Shown here: piece by piece, positions 22,111-33,339 of the stretch
Position numbering within the stretch: the first letter of the stretch is position 1
Layout of the letters: the number at the start of each line of letters is the position of its first letter
Source: Achatina immaculata
Lineage: Eukaryota; Mollusca; Gastropoda; Stylommatophora; Achatinidae
Length of the DNA: 64,000 bases
Direction of reading: 5' to 3'
Assembly (NCBI GenBank): GCA_009760885.1
Contig: CM019719.1
Span: forward strand, 41,041,584-41,105,583
Position numbers and translations under genes: made by a program
The notes under the pieces: model-generated
Databases searched by the model: none
What the model was told of the DNA's origin: nothing
What the model saw: the letters and a program-made list of their open reading frames with translations, nothing else

Positions 22111-22575
22111 CATGCGCAGAACTCACATGACTTTACTCGGACCAATGGTGGAGAAACGTTCTTGTACGCTGTTAAATAGCTTCGATGTACGCTGTTTAAC
22201 ACAACTGTTAGAAATATTGTCTTCTATCTTAATAGACCCCCCCAAAAAATGTCTTTAATTTAGAGGACATTGGCTTGAAGACTTAATAACAAATTTGATT
22301 TTTTCTAGTTTCCAGTTTTTTCGCACAGCGGATAGTGAACGCAACAGGTCTTCAGCAAGATAACGGATGTTATCTTGTCACGTTGATAACATAAAATTCG
22401 CTGTAAAGGCCGCCATGCAGGCCTGGGCAATATTATCGTGGGTTTATGCCTTCGGTTTTATCCACGACTTGACCTTGAGATGAGCGGCAAAGGGAAACCG
22501 GAGTTTATTTTCAAAATGACGCCTGGAGTAGCGAGGAGAGGAAATATGTTTAGTTCTTATTTATACAACAGATAA
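22111..22575. other. unassigned stretch
   Basis: No gene or repeat is recognised. Confidence 0.5.
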
Positions 22576-22580
22576 TGTCG

Positions 22581-22859
22581 GGATGTTTGGTGTCAGATCG
22601 GACTACACTCGGGATGTTTATTATCAGATCGGACTACACTCAGGATGTTTATTATCAGATCGGACTACACTCGGGATGTTTATTATCAGATCGGACTACA
22701 CTCAGGATGTTTGGTGTCAGATCGGACTACACTCAGGATGTTTATTATCAGATCGGACTACACTCAGGATGTTTGGTGTCAGATCGGACTACACCCGGGA
22801 TGTTTGGTATCAAATCGGACTACACTCAGGATGTTTGGTGTCAGATCGGACTACACTTC
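22581..22859. repeat. 31-bp minisatellite, nine units
   Basis: Nine units begin GGATGTTT and contain CAGATCGGACTACACTC. Two variants (GGTGTCAG and ATTATCAG) alternate irregularly. All three + frames are open across it and are not genes. Confidence 0.95.
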
Positions 22860-23204
22860 AATGTCGTTAACATTCTGAAGTCTGATTTGAATAATTTTGA
22901 CTCCCACTCCCACAGTTTTCCGTTAACGTTACCTTGACCTTGGGTCTTGTTTGGGGGGAGGGGAAATTATTGCGGCGATTTGGATTCTCTTGTGTTCAAC
23001 TGACGCCCAGTTGTGTGTTCTCTATACAATAAAACTCCTGCACATCTTAACAGTCACGTTCTCAACAGCCTCCACCAGGTCGGCACTTAACAACTATCTC
23101 GCACCTCTGTAACAGCTATGTCCTGTTTCAGCATGTTGATTTATTGGTTGATGCGTCAGCGTCAGGAGGACAGGCATAACTTGATGTTTCGTTAGTACGC
23201 TGTT
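22860..23204. other. unassigned stretch
   Basis: Nothing is recognised apart from a G-rich patch near 22952-22965. Confidence 0.5.
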
Positions 23205-23268
23205 CTATAGCTGCTAGATGGCTGCTCGTCCTACCGGGGTCCGTGGTTCGAATCCCAGGTAATTCTCT
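23205..23268 (+). mobile_element. tRNA-like SINE remnant with B box
   Basis: GGTTCGAATCC is a perfect B box, preceded by GGCTGCTCGTCCTAC shared with 12850-12932. The acceptor and T stems do not pair, so it is not a working tRNA gene. Confidence 0.5.
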
Positions 23269-23274
23269 TTTGAT

Positions 23275-23890
23275 TTTTCTTGCTCTCACGTCTCACTAAA
23301 GTGATTTGTCTACATTTTTTTTCGAGATCTAATCCTACAAAACTGTGTTCTCTTACTTCAGTGGATTGTTAGCACTGCATTGTGTTATCACGTGTGATAG
23401 CAACACTAAAACAGATATTTTCTGAGAGGGAGTAAAAAAAAACACATTTCTGTTTATCTGCTTGTATAATTTATCTTTTATTTCCGCACGTCATGACCCA
23501 TTTCCACTTAATGGAGAACAAGATTTCTTGTCGTTTTCCTTGGGTGCAGAATGAAGTAATTAATGCTTTGTTAAAATGTGCGGTTATCTCCCTTGTTGTG
23601 TAAGAATGTTTATAAGAGTGCACTCTCTCAGTCAGTTTGCTGTCGTAGGTCGCAACTTTATATTTTCATGTCACTGTGTCCTTTTCCCTCTATCTGTTTT
23701 CATACACACACACATATACATACACGCATCCACACTGACACAGAGGAAAGGGCAGGCAACCTCACACAAATTCAAACAAAGTCAAACCCGTGTCAAGAGC
23801 ACTTTTTCTATCGTTGGTTTTTTTCTCTTCTTTTTCCTTTTTTTTCAGCATTATCTAGCCTGTAGATGCCTCAGAGGCATGTTTCTAGAC
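23275..23890. other. unassigned stretch
   Basis: A short CA-rich patch lies near 23703-23720 and T runs near 23815-23848. No gene. Confidence 0.5.
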
Positions 23891-23892
23891 AG

Positions 23893-24120
23893 TTACTGTC
23901 CTCTAAATGTCGTGACAGCTGCATGTTTGTTACTGTCCTCTAAATGTCGTGACAGCTGCATGTTTGTTACTGTCCTCTAAATGTCGTGACAGCTGCACGT
24001 TTGTTACTGTCCTCTAAATGTCGTGACAGCTGCTTGTTTGTTACTGTCCTCTAAATGTCGTGACAGCTGCATGTTTGTTACTGTCCTCTAAATGCCGTGA
24101 CAGCTGCATGTTTGTTACTA
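23893..24120. repeat. 37-bp minisatellite, about six units
   Basis: The unit contains TTACTGTCCTCTAAATG and CGTGACAGCTGCATG. Copies are almost identical. Confidence 0.93.
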
Positions 24121-24360
24121 TCCAGCGTACAACACCAAAAAACGTCTGGAGAGTACAGGCCGTCAGGGAATTCTTTATAGAAAGTGAAATTTATTACACA
24201 TGAAAAATAAGGGGTAAACAAACACACAAAAAGGTTGAATGAAACTGTTGTATGCTCAAAAATTTTACAGAATCGTTCAAAGTTTGAATGAGGTTAATTT
24301 TTAAAAAGAACTGCTCACATTCAAATTACAATAAATGACAAAAAGGGATAAAATAAACAA

Positions 24361-24402
<42 letters not shown>
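24361..24402. repeat. (TA)n microsatellite
   Basis: About 20 TA units directly precede a Penelope-like 3' end. Confidence 0.95.
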
Positions 24403-24404
<2 letters not shown>

Positions 24405-24492
24405 TTTGCATGATTAAGGCTCACGACGAAACATCACAACTGTGTACTCGTTAAATAATAAAGCTGTTCTTACTTTTTTTCCCTAGTTTATA
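24403..24492 (+). mobile_element. Penelope-like 3'-end fragment
   Basis: The segment carries ATTAAGGCTCACGACGAAAC, then CTCGTTAAATAATAAAGCTG and CCCTAGTTTATA. It is nearly collinear with 46575-46672 and shares the AAGGCTC...GAAA core with the GIY-YIG element at 50464-52409. AATAAA within it could serve as a polyadenylation signal. Confidence 0.55.
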
Positions 24493-24496
24493 TATT

Positions 24497-24676
24497 TCAC
24501 GCGTACGGCACTGTTTTCAACTGATGTGTACGGCACTGTTTTCAACTGACGTGTACGGCACTGTTTTCAACTGACGTGTACGGCACTGTTTTCAACTGAC
24601 GTGTACGGCACTGTTTTCAACTGATGTGTACAGCACTGTTTTCAACTGACGTGTACGGCACTGTTTTCAACTGACG
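24497..24676. repeat. 25-bp minisatellite, about seven units
   Basis: The unit contains GTGTACGGCACTGTTTTCAA followed by CTGAC or CTGAT. Confidence 0.93.
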
Positions 24677-24716
24677 CTGTTTTCGTGTGGCCAGGTTTTG
24701 GCACTTCAGACCCTGG

Positions 24717-25215
24717 AGAAAGAACGAACGAACATACTTTATTTTCAAAGGGTTAAGAATTGGGCAAGCAGGCCCGTCTGACATTCTGCACTTCACTATA
24801 CAGCTTTCACTCAGTCGCAGTCATTCAGCATTTGTTAATGAGCATAACAATCATGAAGGCACATTAAATGATTACATAAATAAATAATAAACTTATCTCA
24901 TGTCCATACACTCTACATTCTGATTTATGCAACAACATGAAACAAATCTGCATTCTTACATTCATTCAAAACTAACAAATTTATAGAAAAGCAGTATTTT
25001 TAAAAAAAATTACAACACTCAAGCATTTTCAGCTACTTTAAACTATGCTTAAGGAGGCATATAGTCCATATCAAACAGATTTTGACAAAGTTTAAAGTTA
25101 TAAGAACGAATATTACTTATAAGTTTTACGTGAATTGGTAGGGCATTCCAAAGGTGGGCAGTTGAGTAAGAGAAGCTTTTTTTAAAAAAAACTTGTAATC
25201 ATGTTTAATCATGAA
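24717..25215 (-). mobile_element. CR1-like LINE 3' end (copy 2)
   Basis: Matches the 3' part of the element at 38795-40240, including the coding end KASLTQLPTFGMP and the non-coding stretch with GCAGAATGTCAGACGGGCC. It ends in a GTTC-type tail at 24717-24732. The 5' end is truncated. Confidence 0.78.
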
Positions 25216-25216
<1 letters not shown>

Positions 25217-25253
<37 letters not shown>

Positions 25254-25340
25254 GTGAGAGAGAGAACAAAAGAAAGACAAAGAAGAGAGAGAGAGAGAGC
25301 AAAAGAGAGACAAAGAAAGAGAGAGAGAGAAAGATCAGAT
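25217..25340. repeat. (AG)n microsatellite, interrupted
   Basis: AG runs are broken by AAAGACAAAG words. Confidence 0.9.
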
Positions 25341-26375
25341 TTGTAGACTGATGTCTGAAGTCTATAGAACGTTTCTTCACGTGCGGAGTGGGGCATGGTG
25401 GAACCGACAGTTTACGCACATGCTGTGACAGTGTTAGGTACGCTGTGAGGCGAAGGCGTTCGACTTGACGGAAGTACATGGGACGGACCTAGCAAGTTTT
25501 CTAAGATGACCCAGTCTTAAATGGTGAGGGTAACTGAGTGCAAGGATTTTTACCCGACACAGCCAACTAGAGCCGGGGACATAAAATACAGGACGTAAGC
25601 TCGAAGTCTTCTGACGTTATAGAAGCTGCTGGGTTCTTGAGTTCCCATGGTGTCCAGCTGTAGAGAGACCCACATGTATGTGAAATAGCTCTTGAATGGT
25701 GCATTTACAGAAAGAAATCCAACTCGTACACAGCAATGCTCAGAGTTTCTCAGTTCCTGAACTGAAACAATCCTGAATGGTTGCTTTAACCGAGTTTCCT
25801 CAAGATGTGGAATATTTCAACTTTTATAATTTATTCGCATCAGAACATAATACATACGACATACGCATGCTTGTATACTTTAGCGTATACACGACCACAT
25901 ACATAAATGAGTTTTTGCGGTTTTCAAACAATCCATACGAAGTTTCTTTGCCCGTTTGTAAGGATCCAGAAGCTGTTGGGATAAATCTTGACTCATGACT
26001 TCAGTTATAAGCTAATTTAAAGTCTGATAGTCAGATTCTTACAGATTATCAGTGACATAGAACAAACAGGCTCAAATCTTTATAGATTATCAGTGACAAG
26101 CCAAGAGAAGAGAGCTAACGAGAGACACGGGAGAGAATCTGGTTTACCTAGACTTGAACTTTCAACTTTCACATATTTAGTTATAACTGGAAAGTTCGGA
26201 GCAGGGGTAGTAGTAGGGTAGTGCAGCAAAATGGAGCATTCGATGTGTGTGAAGTAGAAAATGCTTTGGCGATGATGCTTCCACATTGTGTGCGGTCTTT
26301 TCTGTTTTCAGAAAGTTTGATCGTCTCTCATTTCCCATGCTATTTGGTCAGGTCAGTAAGATTTTTTCTCAGTCT
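25341..26375. other. unassigned stretch
   Basis: No recognised gene. A minus-strand frame covering 25341-25479 continues from the AG tract into unknown sequence and has no family match I know. Confidence 0.45.
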
Positions 26376-26800
26376 TTCTCTTATTCTCTCTCTCTCTCTC
26401 TTTCTCTCATTCTCTCTGCCTCTTTCTTTAATTCTCTCTCCCATCTCTTTCGCACGCTCTCTCTCTTTCTCGCTCTTTCTCTCTCTCTCTCTCTTATTCT
26501 CTCTCTTTCTGTCTGTCTCTTTCTCTCTTGATTTATCTTTGCCTCTCTCTCGTTTTCTTTATTCTTTCTCTCTCTCTCTCTCTTTCTCGCTCCTTCTGTC
26601 TGCCTGTCTCTATTTCGCTTTGTCTCTCTCTCTTTCTCTCTCTCCTTCTCCCTCCATCTCTCTCGTTTTCTTGTTTCTTATCTTTCTTTCTCTCTGTCTC
26701 TTTCTTTCTCTCTCTTTCTTTCTTGCTCTCTTATCTCTCTCTCTCTTTCACTTTATTCCCCCCCCCTCTCTCTCTCCTTTTTTTTACTAAGCCTTCTCGT
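26376..26800. repeat. degenerate (TC)n tract
   Basis: About 420 bases of CT dinucleotides with scattered G, A and T interruptions. The Ser/Leu/Phe-rich frames are not genes. Confidence 0.92.
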
Positions 26801-27084
26801 AATACTCCAAGAAAGTTTCTAACAAACTAGGACAAGAACAACCGCAAGCACACCACAAAGTGACAACAAACATCTGGAACCTGCAAAACAATAAAAAGCC
26901 AAACATAAACCTAACTGGACCAGGAAATCCTTCCTTCTTTCGCGGACTTAGAGTGCCCTAGTCTAAGGGGAGGGGGGGGGGGGAAATAACAGTTTCTTTT
27001 CCTCTGCACCATAATTACCCGAAGCATGTTTTCGTCTCATTTCTGTGATTTGATCAATGTTACTTGGGGGGGGGGGGGGTGAAG
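26801..27084. other. unassigned stretch with G runs
   Basis: G homopolymers lie near 26970-26986 and 27066-27080. The second lies next to the start of R1 copy 2. Confidence 0.5.
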
Positions 27085-27425
27085 ACGCCTATCCTCAGAT
27101 GACGCAATCAGCGACCCATAGCGGATATGCCAGCGTCAGGGTTAGCGAACCATAGCTGACCAATACCCTGTCACACCTCTCCGCGGTACCCCCAGTAACA
27201 GGCCTAACATGGATAACGGGGCAGGGATCGCTATAGTTCCCATGGTGATGGAGTCTGCTAAAGAAGCATTGCACACCTGTTGCTTTTTAGCTGTACTCCG
27301 GCACTGAAAATGTAGCTGCCATAACCCCCTCCCATGCCGATACGATGTTGTGCCTCAACACCTCTACAGCATCTGCTGCAAAGAACACCAGCTCGCAGTT
27401 ACAGGGGGTTCGTACACGTACAAAT
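27085..27425 (+). mobile_element. dispersed repeat R1 copy 2
   Basis: It begins GAAGACGC and passes through TCAGCGACCCATAG, GCTGACCAATACCCTGTC, TCTGCTAAAGAAGCATTGCA and CACCAGCTCGCAGTTACAGG. This copy has no simple-repeat tail. Confidence 0.78.
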
Positions 27426-27945
27426 GTTAATTCTTGCTAATTGAGTCATGTCAGTTTCTGCGCGCCTGTCTCATTGTTTCTTTTACCAGTCTCACCTTTA
27501 TTCAATTATGTCTTCATTTTTGTAAAACTATAATCGTACGTCTCTGACTATCTCTTTTCTGCTAATTTTTGTTTCATGTGCTGCCTCAGCTAATCTGAAG
27601 GCTTATACTTAAGCAATGAACTTTTAACCTTCTCAAGTGATATCTGTAATTGTCTTCCAGTTTCGTAAACATATTGGACTGCTAATAGCTTGTTAGTTCA
27701 TGAAAATATGTGAGCTAGAGTGCAGATGACAAGATACGTGTATATTGAACTTTGACAAATTAGTGCTTATACAAATGAACCAATTATGGCTGAATGTTCG
27801 ATACGTAAAAGAATCTTGCAGCCAATATTAGAGTAATGAAAGAAGGAAGTAGATTAGTATCGATGAGGAACTGGATGTGATGAATAAAAATGAATGAAAA
27901 GGTATCTTGTTTTTAGCAATACTTTACGTGGAGTTGCACCTACAG
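27426..27945. other. unassigned stretch
   Basis: Nothing recognised. Confidence 0.5.
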
Positions 27946-27954
27946 ATCCTTCGC

Positions 27955-28172
27955 TGCTATCTATCTGTCTGTCTGTCCGTCCGTGCGTCCGTCTGTCTGT
28001 CCGTCTGTCTGCCTGCCTGCCTTTCTATTTGTCTGCCTGTCTCTCTGCATATATTTACCCATCAGTTTAGCTGCTTAAATCTGTCTGTTGTTCCGTTGGT
28101 CTGTCTGTTTCTCCGTACATACTTGTCCATCAGTTCAGATGCTTAATCTGTCTGTCTGTCAGGCAGACAAGC
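27955..28172. repeat. interrupted GTCT/GTCC/GCCT tetranucleotide repeat
   Basis: A degenerate tetranucleotide stretch to about 28045, with further short TCTG runs at 28081-28110 and 28149-28168. Confidence 0.8.
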
Positions 28173-28389
28173 TATTTGTGGACGGAGCTTCAAGATCTGT
28201 ATACGATGTGTGAGGATGTAGTTTGCTGAAATATTTTTCCCCCTTTCATTCAACCTAGATTTAGAATTCCTGCACATGGTTTTATTTTTGCAATAAACTA
28301 GGAAATCTAAAATCTCCTGTGCTCTTTGCATCCTCTAATCACAGCGCACAGTTCACTTTTCTCACACAATGAGGCTATTTAGTTGGGGA

Positions 28390-28402
28390 AAGAATGCGAT
28401 TT

Positions 28403-28456
<54 letters not shown>
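28390..28456. repeat. (AT)n microsatellite
   Basis: A near-pure AT run. Confidence 0.95.
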
Positions 28457-28458
<2 letters not shown>

Positions 28459-28459
28459 C

Positions 28460-29149
28460 AAAAATAGAATAGGTACACTTTTTTTCTTATGAGAGATTCT
28501 TCAGTTTTTCATGTTGGTAGGTAAACTCAGTTTTCCCGTTTGTATACACGAATTACATAAAGTTGAAATGGGTTTATGCATTCTAGTGCTCGTAACATGC
28601 ACAAGCACAGAGTGCACAAGCACAGAGATATGTAGGGTTACAAATTTCTCACAATTTAGACTCCGTTTGACCGTTAGAAGACAAATTAATGGTAGGATGA
28701 TGACTGACTTATACATTTTCTGGTGTCGCAAGGGCCACATCGTGTCTTGTCTTGACTTCTTTCTCATATACATATACATATACATATGCTGAGGGACAAG
28801 TAAACATCGTGATAAGGATCGATGATTTGTTTTAGATAATGGTGTGTTAAAGGTTTCTGTAATCTCTTCCCTCCACCTCTTGTATGGGCGGCCTCTACTT
28901 CTGTTTCATACAATTTTTAGCGTGAATGATTTTTTTCCCCCTGCGGTGTACTGTCTTGGCTGTAGTTTCTTGGCTGTAGTTGTGTAACGTGGACAAAGTT
29001 GTTGTTTCTGGATACAGTGTAGCTTTGGCTGGAGCTCATGGCTGGGGTGCGTACTGCTGCTCCTGATGTGGAGCTGTATAGTATAGGTGTAGGTATGAGT
29101 TGTGAATAAGCGTTATTTGCACGCGGTCAAACCATAAGTGCTCTATCAC
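28460..29149. other. unassigned stretch
   Basis: Two overlapping open frames at 28501-28792, one per strand, have no recognisable domain. I do not call a gene. Confidence 0.4.
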
Positions 29150-29396
29150 CTAGTCAGCAGCTGACCAGAAACTGCCAACCAGTGTGGCCCATCAGCGGGA
29201 ACTCCTTAGCTAGCGGCCTCATTCCTTCCCAGAGCGTTAACCCTGGTAGACATTTTTTCTTGAGGCTGAGTAACCCCGGGAGCCTTTTTTTTCCGCGAGC
29301 CGTGGTCTGACCTCCACCGTGGTGAGTGGAAATCGAAACCAGGTCGCCTGGTCGGCAAGCGAGTGTCTAATCCACTGCACCAGCGCGGCTCCCAAT
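29150..29396 (-). mobile_element. tRNA-derived SINE (family S2)
   Basis: The minus strand starts GGGAGCCGCGCTGGTGCAGT, with TGGTGCAGTGGATTAG as A box, then GACACTCGCTTGCCGACC and a B-box-like GGTTTCGATTTCC. A GC-rich body with an A-rich break follows. The low-coordinate border is approximate. Confidence 0.7.
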
Positions 29397-29399
29397 GGA

Positions 29400-29785
29400 G
29401 TTGCATTTTCCTCGAGTCTGTTCTCAGGTAACAACTGACAGTTCTGGTGCGTTGCATTTCTTTGTACACTGTTGCAACAACTAGGTACAACCCCACGTGT
29501 ACACGAACGTGTAAACGAAGACAAAATGAAGAATTCAGCTGTTTACCCTTAGCAGAGACGTAAATGGATTCTGTTCTCCGGAACGTCTCAAAATAACAAG
29601 GGAAAAAAAAATTACAGTCCATTTTTTTCAGTCACATTCTCTATAATCACTAACACATCCACACTCAACAACTGTCTGAACCAACTCTCTCGATCACCTG
29701 CCAGTCCCAGACCAACCCGACTTCATCTCTAATCAACCGACCGTGTGAACTTAAATCTTGTTTGTTTTCAAACCAAGTCATTCGT
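29400..29785. other. unassigned stretch
   Basis: Nothing recognised. Confidence 0.45.
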
Positions 29786-29789
29786 CAAG

Positions 29790-30060
29790 GTTCAGTGACT
29801 CTGGGAAACACTGTCCCATTGCTATAGGCGTTACCTTTGCTCTAAATGTAGGCAACAAAACCCCAACCACTTCTGTTGTTCCGAGTCACTGAGACATCTG
29901 TATGTATCCGTGTCGGAAGACCAACAATGATGCTGGGTGAGATCTTGCACAGTCTCTACATTCACGGCCCTTCTGTATAATAACCTTTTTAAGCTGAAGT
30001 CGGTCCTGTACTTGTAACCAGTCATCACCTTTAGGCACTTTATCTAGATTGTAAATTGAC
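29790..30060 (-). pseudogene. RNase H LINE, inverted 5' segment
   Basis: On the minus strand it reads KGDDWLQVQDRLQ, then RIHTDVSVTRNN and RSGWGFVA, the N-terminal RNase H strand with the first catalytic Asp (HTD; the usual Gly after it is Val). It ends at FPRVTE at about 29800. The continuation of this domain lies on the + strand from 30077, so this is an inverted 5' piece of the same insertion. One stop follows AYI. Confidence 0.7.
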
Positions 30061-30630
30061 TTTATTGTCAGTTTGTATGCGAATGGAAATTGAGGCTGTG
30101 TCGACGACAATGAAATGGTTAGTTGCACATGATGTGGTTAATGGTGTCATTGTGACAAGTTCACAGAGTATGCTTCGTAAGAATGAGAAGCATTTTCTTC
30201 AGAAAGAATGGGTTCATCTGTTAGGCCAGTCAACTGTGACAAGCCTAGCGTGGCTTTACTGTCCAGGTCATGCGAGAGTAGATGGCAATGATGTGGCAGA
30301 CAGGCTTGCTGGACTGGCTAAAATAAATGGCAGACTGACAATGGACGGGGGGGGGGGCATTACTAAGACTGTATTGGACAGACTGTGGGAAAATGAAGAC
30401 AGGGAATGGAAGAACAATGTGGCTGTGAAGAGATTGCTAGAGCTAGGACAAGTTAAAGCTACTGCCAGGAAATCCGAACGGTGTGGCAGACAACGCATCA
30501 TAAACAACCAACATTTGACAGGAACTATCAGCAAACACACTCTTGGATGGATGCTGCGGCATCCGGCAGAGTATTTATGGGACTGTCCCGAATGTAATGA
30601 AGCCGGAGTCTGAATTTTGAACTTTGAACT
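30061..30630 (+). pseudogene. RNase H LINE, 3' segment
   Basis: The frame 30056-30613 reads MRMEIEAVSTTMKWL, VIVTSSQSML, WLYCPGHARV, GNDVADRLAG, TGTISKHTLGWMLRHPAEY and a final CPEC. These are RNase H motifs in order, but the conserved Asp of TDS has become Ser (VTSS), so the nuclease would be dead. A G run at 30349-30357 marks local slippage. The 3' end has three near repeats of TTTGAAC at 30614-30632, the element's tail. Confidence 0.78.
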
Positions 30631-30821
30631 TTGCTCTAATGGTGTCATTTCTGACCTGGTCTCTTCTCGTTACATTTAGTTTATTCTCAAACATCTCATT
30701 TCTGTCGCGATGATTTTCTTTTTGTGTTTGGCTGTTTAGTGTCCATGTTTTATACCGACAGCTCAGAGTTTGGAAGATTCACTGTATTTAAAAAAGTATG
30801 TTATAAAGTCAGATTAAGACT

Positions 30822-31069
30822 GTCAGTCAGTCATTTACATGTTCCTTGCTCGAACTTTGCCTCCTTAACAGCTCTCTTGTATGCCAATCGGTTGTAAGCA
30901 AGATGCCCTGCAATTGATGCATCCATTTGCAGATCATCAAAGATGTCTTGCAGCCATCTTCGCCTTGGTCTTCCTCTCTTTCTTTTTCCCATTATGCACC
31001 CTTCCTAGAGGTCTTCTCTAAATTATCACGACGTTTAATGTGTCCAAAATATTTAAGTTTTCTCTGTTT
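30822..31069 (-). mobile_element. RTE family A copy 4, with TSD
   Basis: A perfect 12-bp direct repeat CAGATTAAGACT flanks it at 30810-30821 and 31070-31081. The low-coordinate end carries the TGAC-type tail. It encodes only a frameshifted C-terminus on the minus strand. Confidence 0.92.
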
Positions 31070-31301
31070 CAGATTAAGACTAAAGCTGTATGTTCTGAGA
31101 ATTATTTCAACACATAATCTATTTTATGGTGAAGAAAGTGATTGTCATGGGAGAAAATTTCCACCTTCATTACGACGTGACTGGCTGTTCGATTCCTTGG
31201 CAAAAATTAGTACCACGTCCCTCATGAAATTAGAGAAGTAACTGCAAACCAGGAGTAATACAGGCATGCATTATTTTGTAGTGTACTAAAGTGTCAAAGA
31301 A

Positions 31302-31816
31302 AACACGGACAGTTAAACGCCTTACTGGCATGGAACAAACAGGCAATTAAATGTCTCACTGACATGGAACAAACGGGCAATTAAATGTCTCACTGACATG
31401 GAACAGACGGGCAGTTAAATGCCTCACTAACATGGAACAGACGGGCAGTTAAATGCCTCACTAACATGGAACAGACGGGCAGTTAAATGCCTCACTAACA
31501 TGGAACAGACGGGCAGTTAAATGCCTCACTAACATGGAACAGACGGGCAGTTGAATGCCTCACTGACATGGAACAGACGGGCAGTTAAATGCCTCACTGA
31601 CATGGAACAGACGGGCAGTTAAATGCCTCACTGACATGGAACAGACGGGCAGTTGAATGCCTCACTAACATGGAACAGACGGGCAGTTGAATGCCTCACT
31701 GACATGGAACAGACGGGCAGTTAAATGCCTCACTAACATGGAACAGACGGGCAGTTAAATGCCTCACTAACATGGAACAGACGGGAAGTTGAATGCCTCA
31801 CTGACATGGAACAGAC
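31302..31816. repeat. 34-bp minisatellite, about 15 units
   Basis: The unit contains ACATGGAACAGACGGGCAGT and AAATGCCTCACT. The first three units are the most divergent (ACAAACGGGCAATT). Confidence 0.95.
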
Positions 31817-31819
31817 CTA

Positions 31820-32985
31820 ACAAACGTACTGTAGGACGGAGTCGTAGATATAACGAGCTTTTGTTAAGTTTCGTGTATATCCCCTACAGTTCTTCTAGTG
31901 CTGACATCTTTCATAGGCCCCTGTACAGATTTTCAAAACGATGAAAAGTAAAACTAAAGGATAACGCGTTCAAATAATGCACTTTGACCCTGCGACCAAA
32001 AGTCTTCTTCGTGTTACCTAAAACAAAAATCTCCAGAAATATTGATTAGAAAATATATTTGTTTCTCAAGCGATCCCCTGATGGATGTGGAGACAGACAG
32101 ACAAATAGACAGACAGACAAACAGACAGACAGGCAGGCAGCCAGCCAGGCAGCAGAAAGGCAGGCAGACAGACATCATTTCCCTTTTGAAGACAACCTTG
32201 GGTCAAGCTTTTGGAACATATTAAACTTTTTGTTAACTTGATGCTGGTCTTCGTCTCCCCCCCACCCTTTTTTTTTTCTAAAAACTTCGCTTTGCCTAAA
32301 AAATGCTTCAACTATCCTTCATCTATCACATTTATCTCAACATCCAGACACCACTGCCAGATGAGGACATAAATTCTGAGGTGGAAAAATGAGACAGAAA
32401 TTCATCTTTTCCTGTTCAGTACGTGACCTGCAGTTCGGCTTCGAGTTTTCCTGCAACATATTTCTCGCAAGAGCATGAGTCCCGTCCCGCATCTCGTCCC
32501 GTTCCCCCTTCCCCGCAATAAAACTGAGAATAAAGTATATTTTTTAAAAAAAAAGCATAAAGTAAAGGAAAGGGAGCCAACAGAAAGCTGACATAGAATT
32601 TATGTCTTCATGTTTGTGAAGGGCATTAGTGTATGAATAAACGATTTATTTTTAGACTTTCATGAGCTTATGCGAATCTCTTCGTGTCTGGGGGGTAATG
32701 GTCTCAGTCTGTAAAGGAAAGATCTGGAAATGAGAATTATTTTAAAAAAACCAAACTTGTCTAGTTCCCGTTGGGGGAAGGTAGGAGAACAAATATGCGC
32801 CATGTGTAAACGATCCAAGGAGAAACGAGACAGCTTTGAAACACAGTTTTCAAAGACCGAGCGTGAATACTCCACCTTTATTTCAGTGTAAATATAACCC
32901 TGCTATATCAGAGCTTATCATATTAGGATAGTATGTGCCTTTGATATTCAGCTTATCATTGTAATATATAGTAGATTCAATTGTT
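31820..32985. other. unassigned; contains a CAGA-type repeat
   Basis: A degenerate (CAGA)n/(CAGG)n tract lies at 32092-32175, with T and A runs near 32268-32278 and 32545-32555. No gene recognised. Confidence 0.55.
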
Positions 32986-32986
32986 T

Positions 32987-32987
<1 letters not shown>

Positions 32988-33017
<30 letters not shown>

Positions 33018-33330
33018 GAACCTTAAGTGCCCAAGGTACATGGGGCTTCCGCAAGGGTTTTACACAAACGCCTGTCCTTTACCTCCCCCCCCCCCCGCTC
33101 TTGTCCAGGTGAGCCCTGTAGTGTTCAACATCCTCTCTGTTGTTCTTCTCCATGTCTCCTTACTTCTGTTCCCCTGTGGTGTCCATCTTAGTGCTGTTTT
33201 GGGTAGTGAGTCGTCAGTCATCCGGAGTACATGTCCCAACCATAGCCAGTGTCCGTTGTTTTATACTATTCCGAAAATACCTGCAACACGTAGCAAATTC
33301 TTCTTTCACTGTGTTTTTTTTCCTTTTCTT
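32988..33330 (-). mobile_element. RTE-like LINE 3' end with (AG)n tail
   Basis: The minus strand shows GHVLRMTDDSLPKTALRW, then PQGNRSKETWRRT, the C-terminal block after RT in RTE elements. A C homopolymer at 33086-33098 breaks the frame. The tail is (TC)n on the + strand at 32988-33016. Confidence 0.72.
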
Positions 33331-33339
33331 TAACTCCTC

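Noticed and set aside
22581..24120. CRISPR-like arrays (31- and 37-bp repeats; also 34 bp at 31302 and 33 bp at 48190)
   Set aside because: Repeats are contiguous with no unique spacers, no cas genes are near, and the genome is eukaryotic.
26221..26830. Ser/Leu/Phe-rich frames up to 189 residues
   Set aside because: They are a translation of a degenerate CT repeat.
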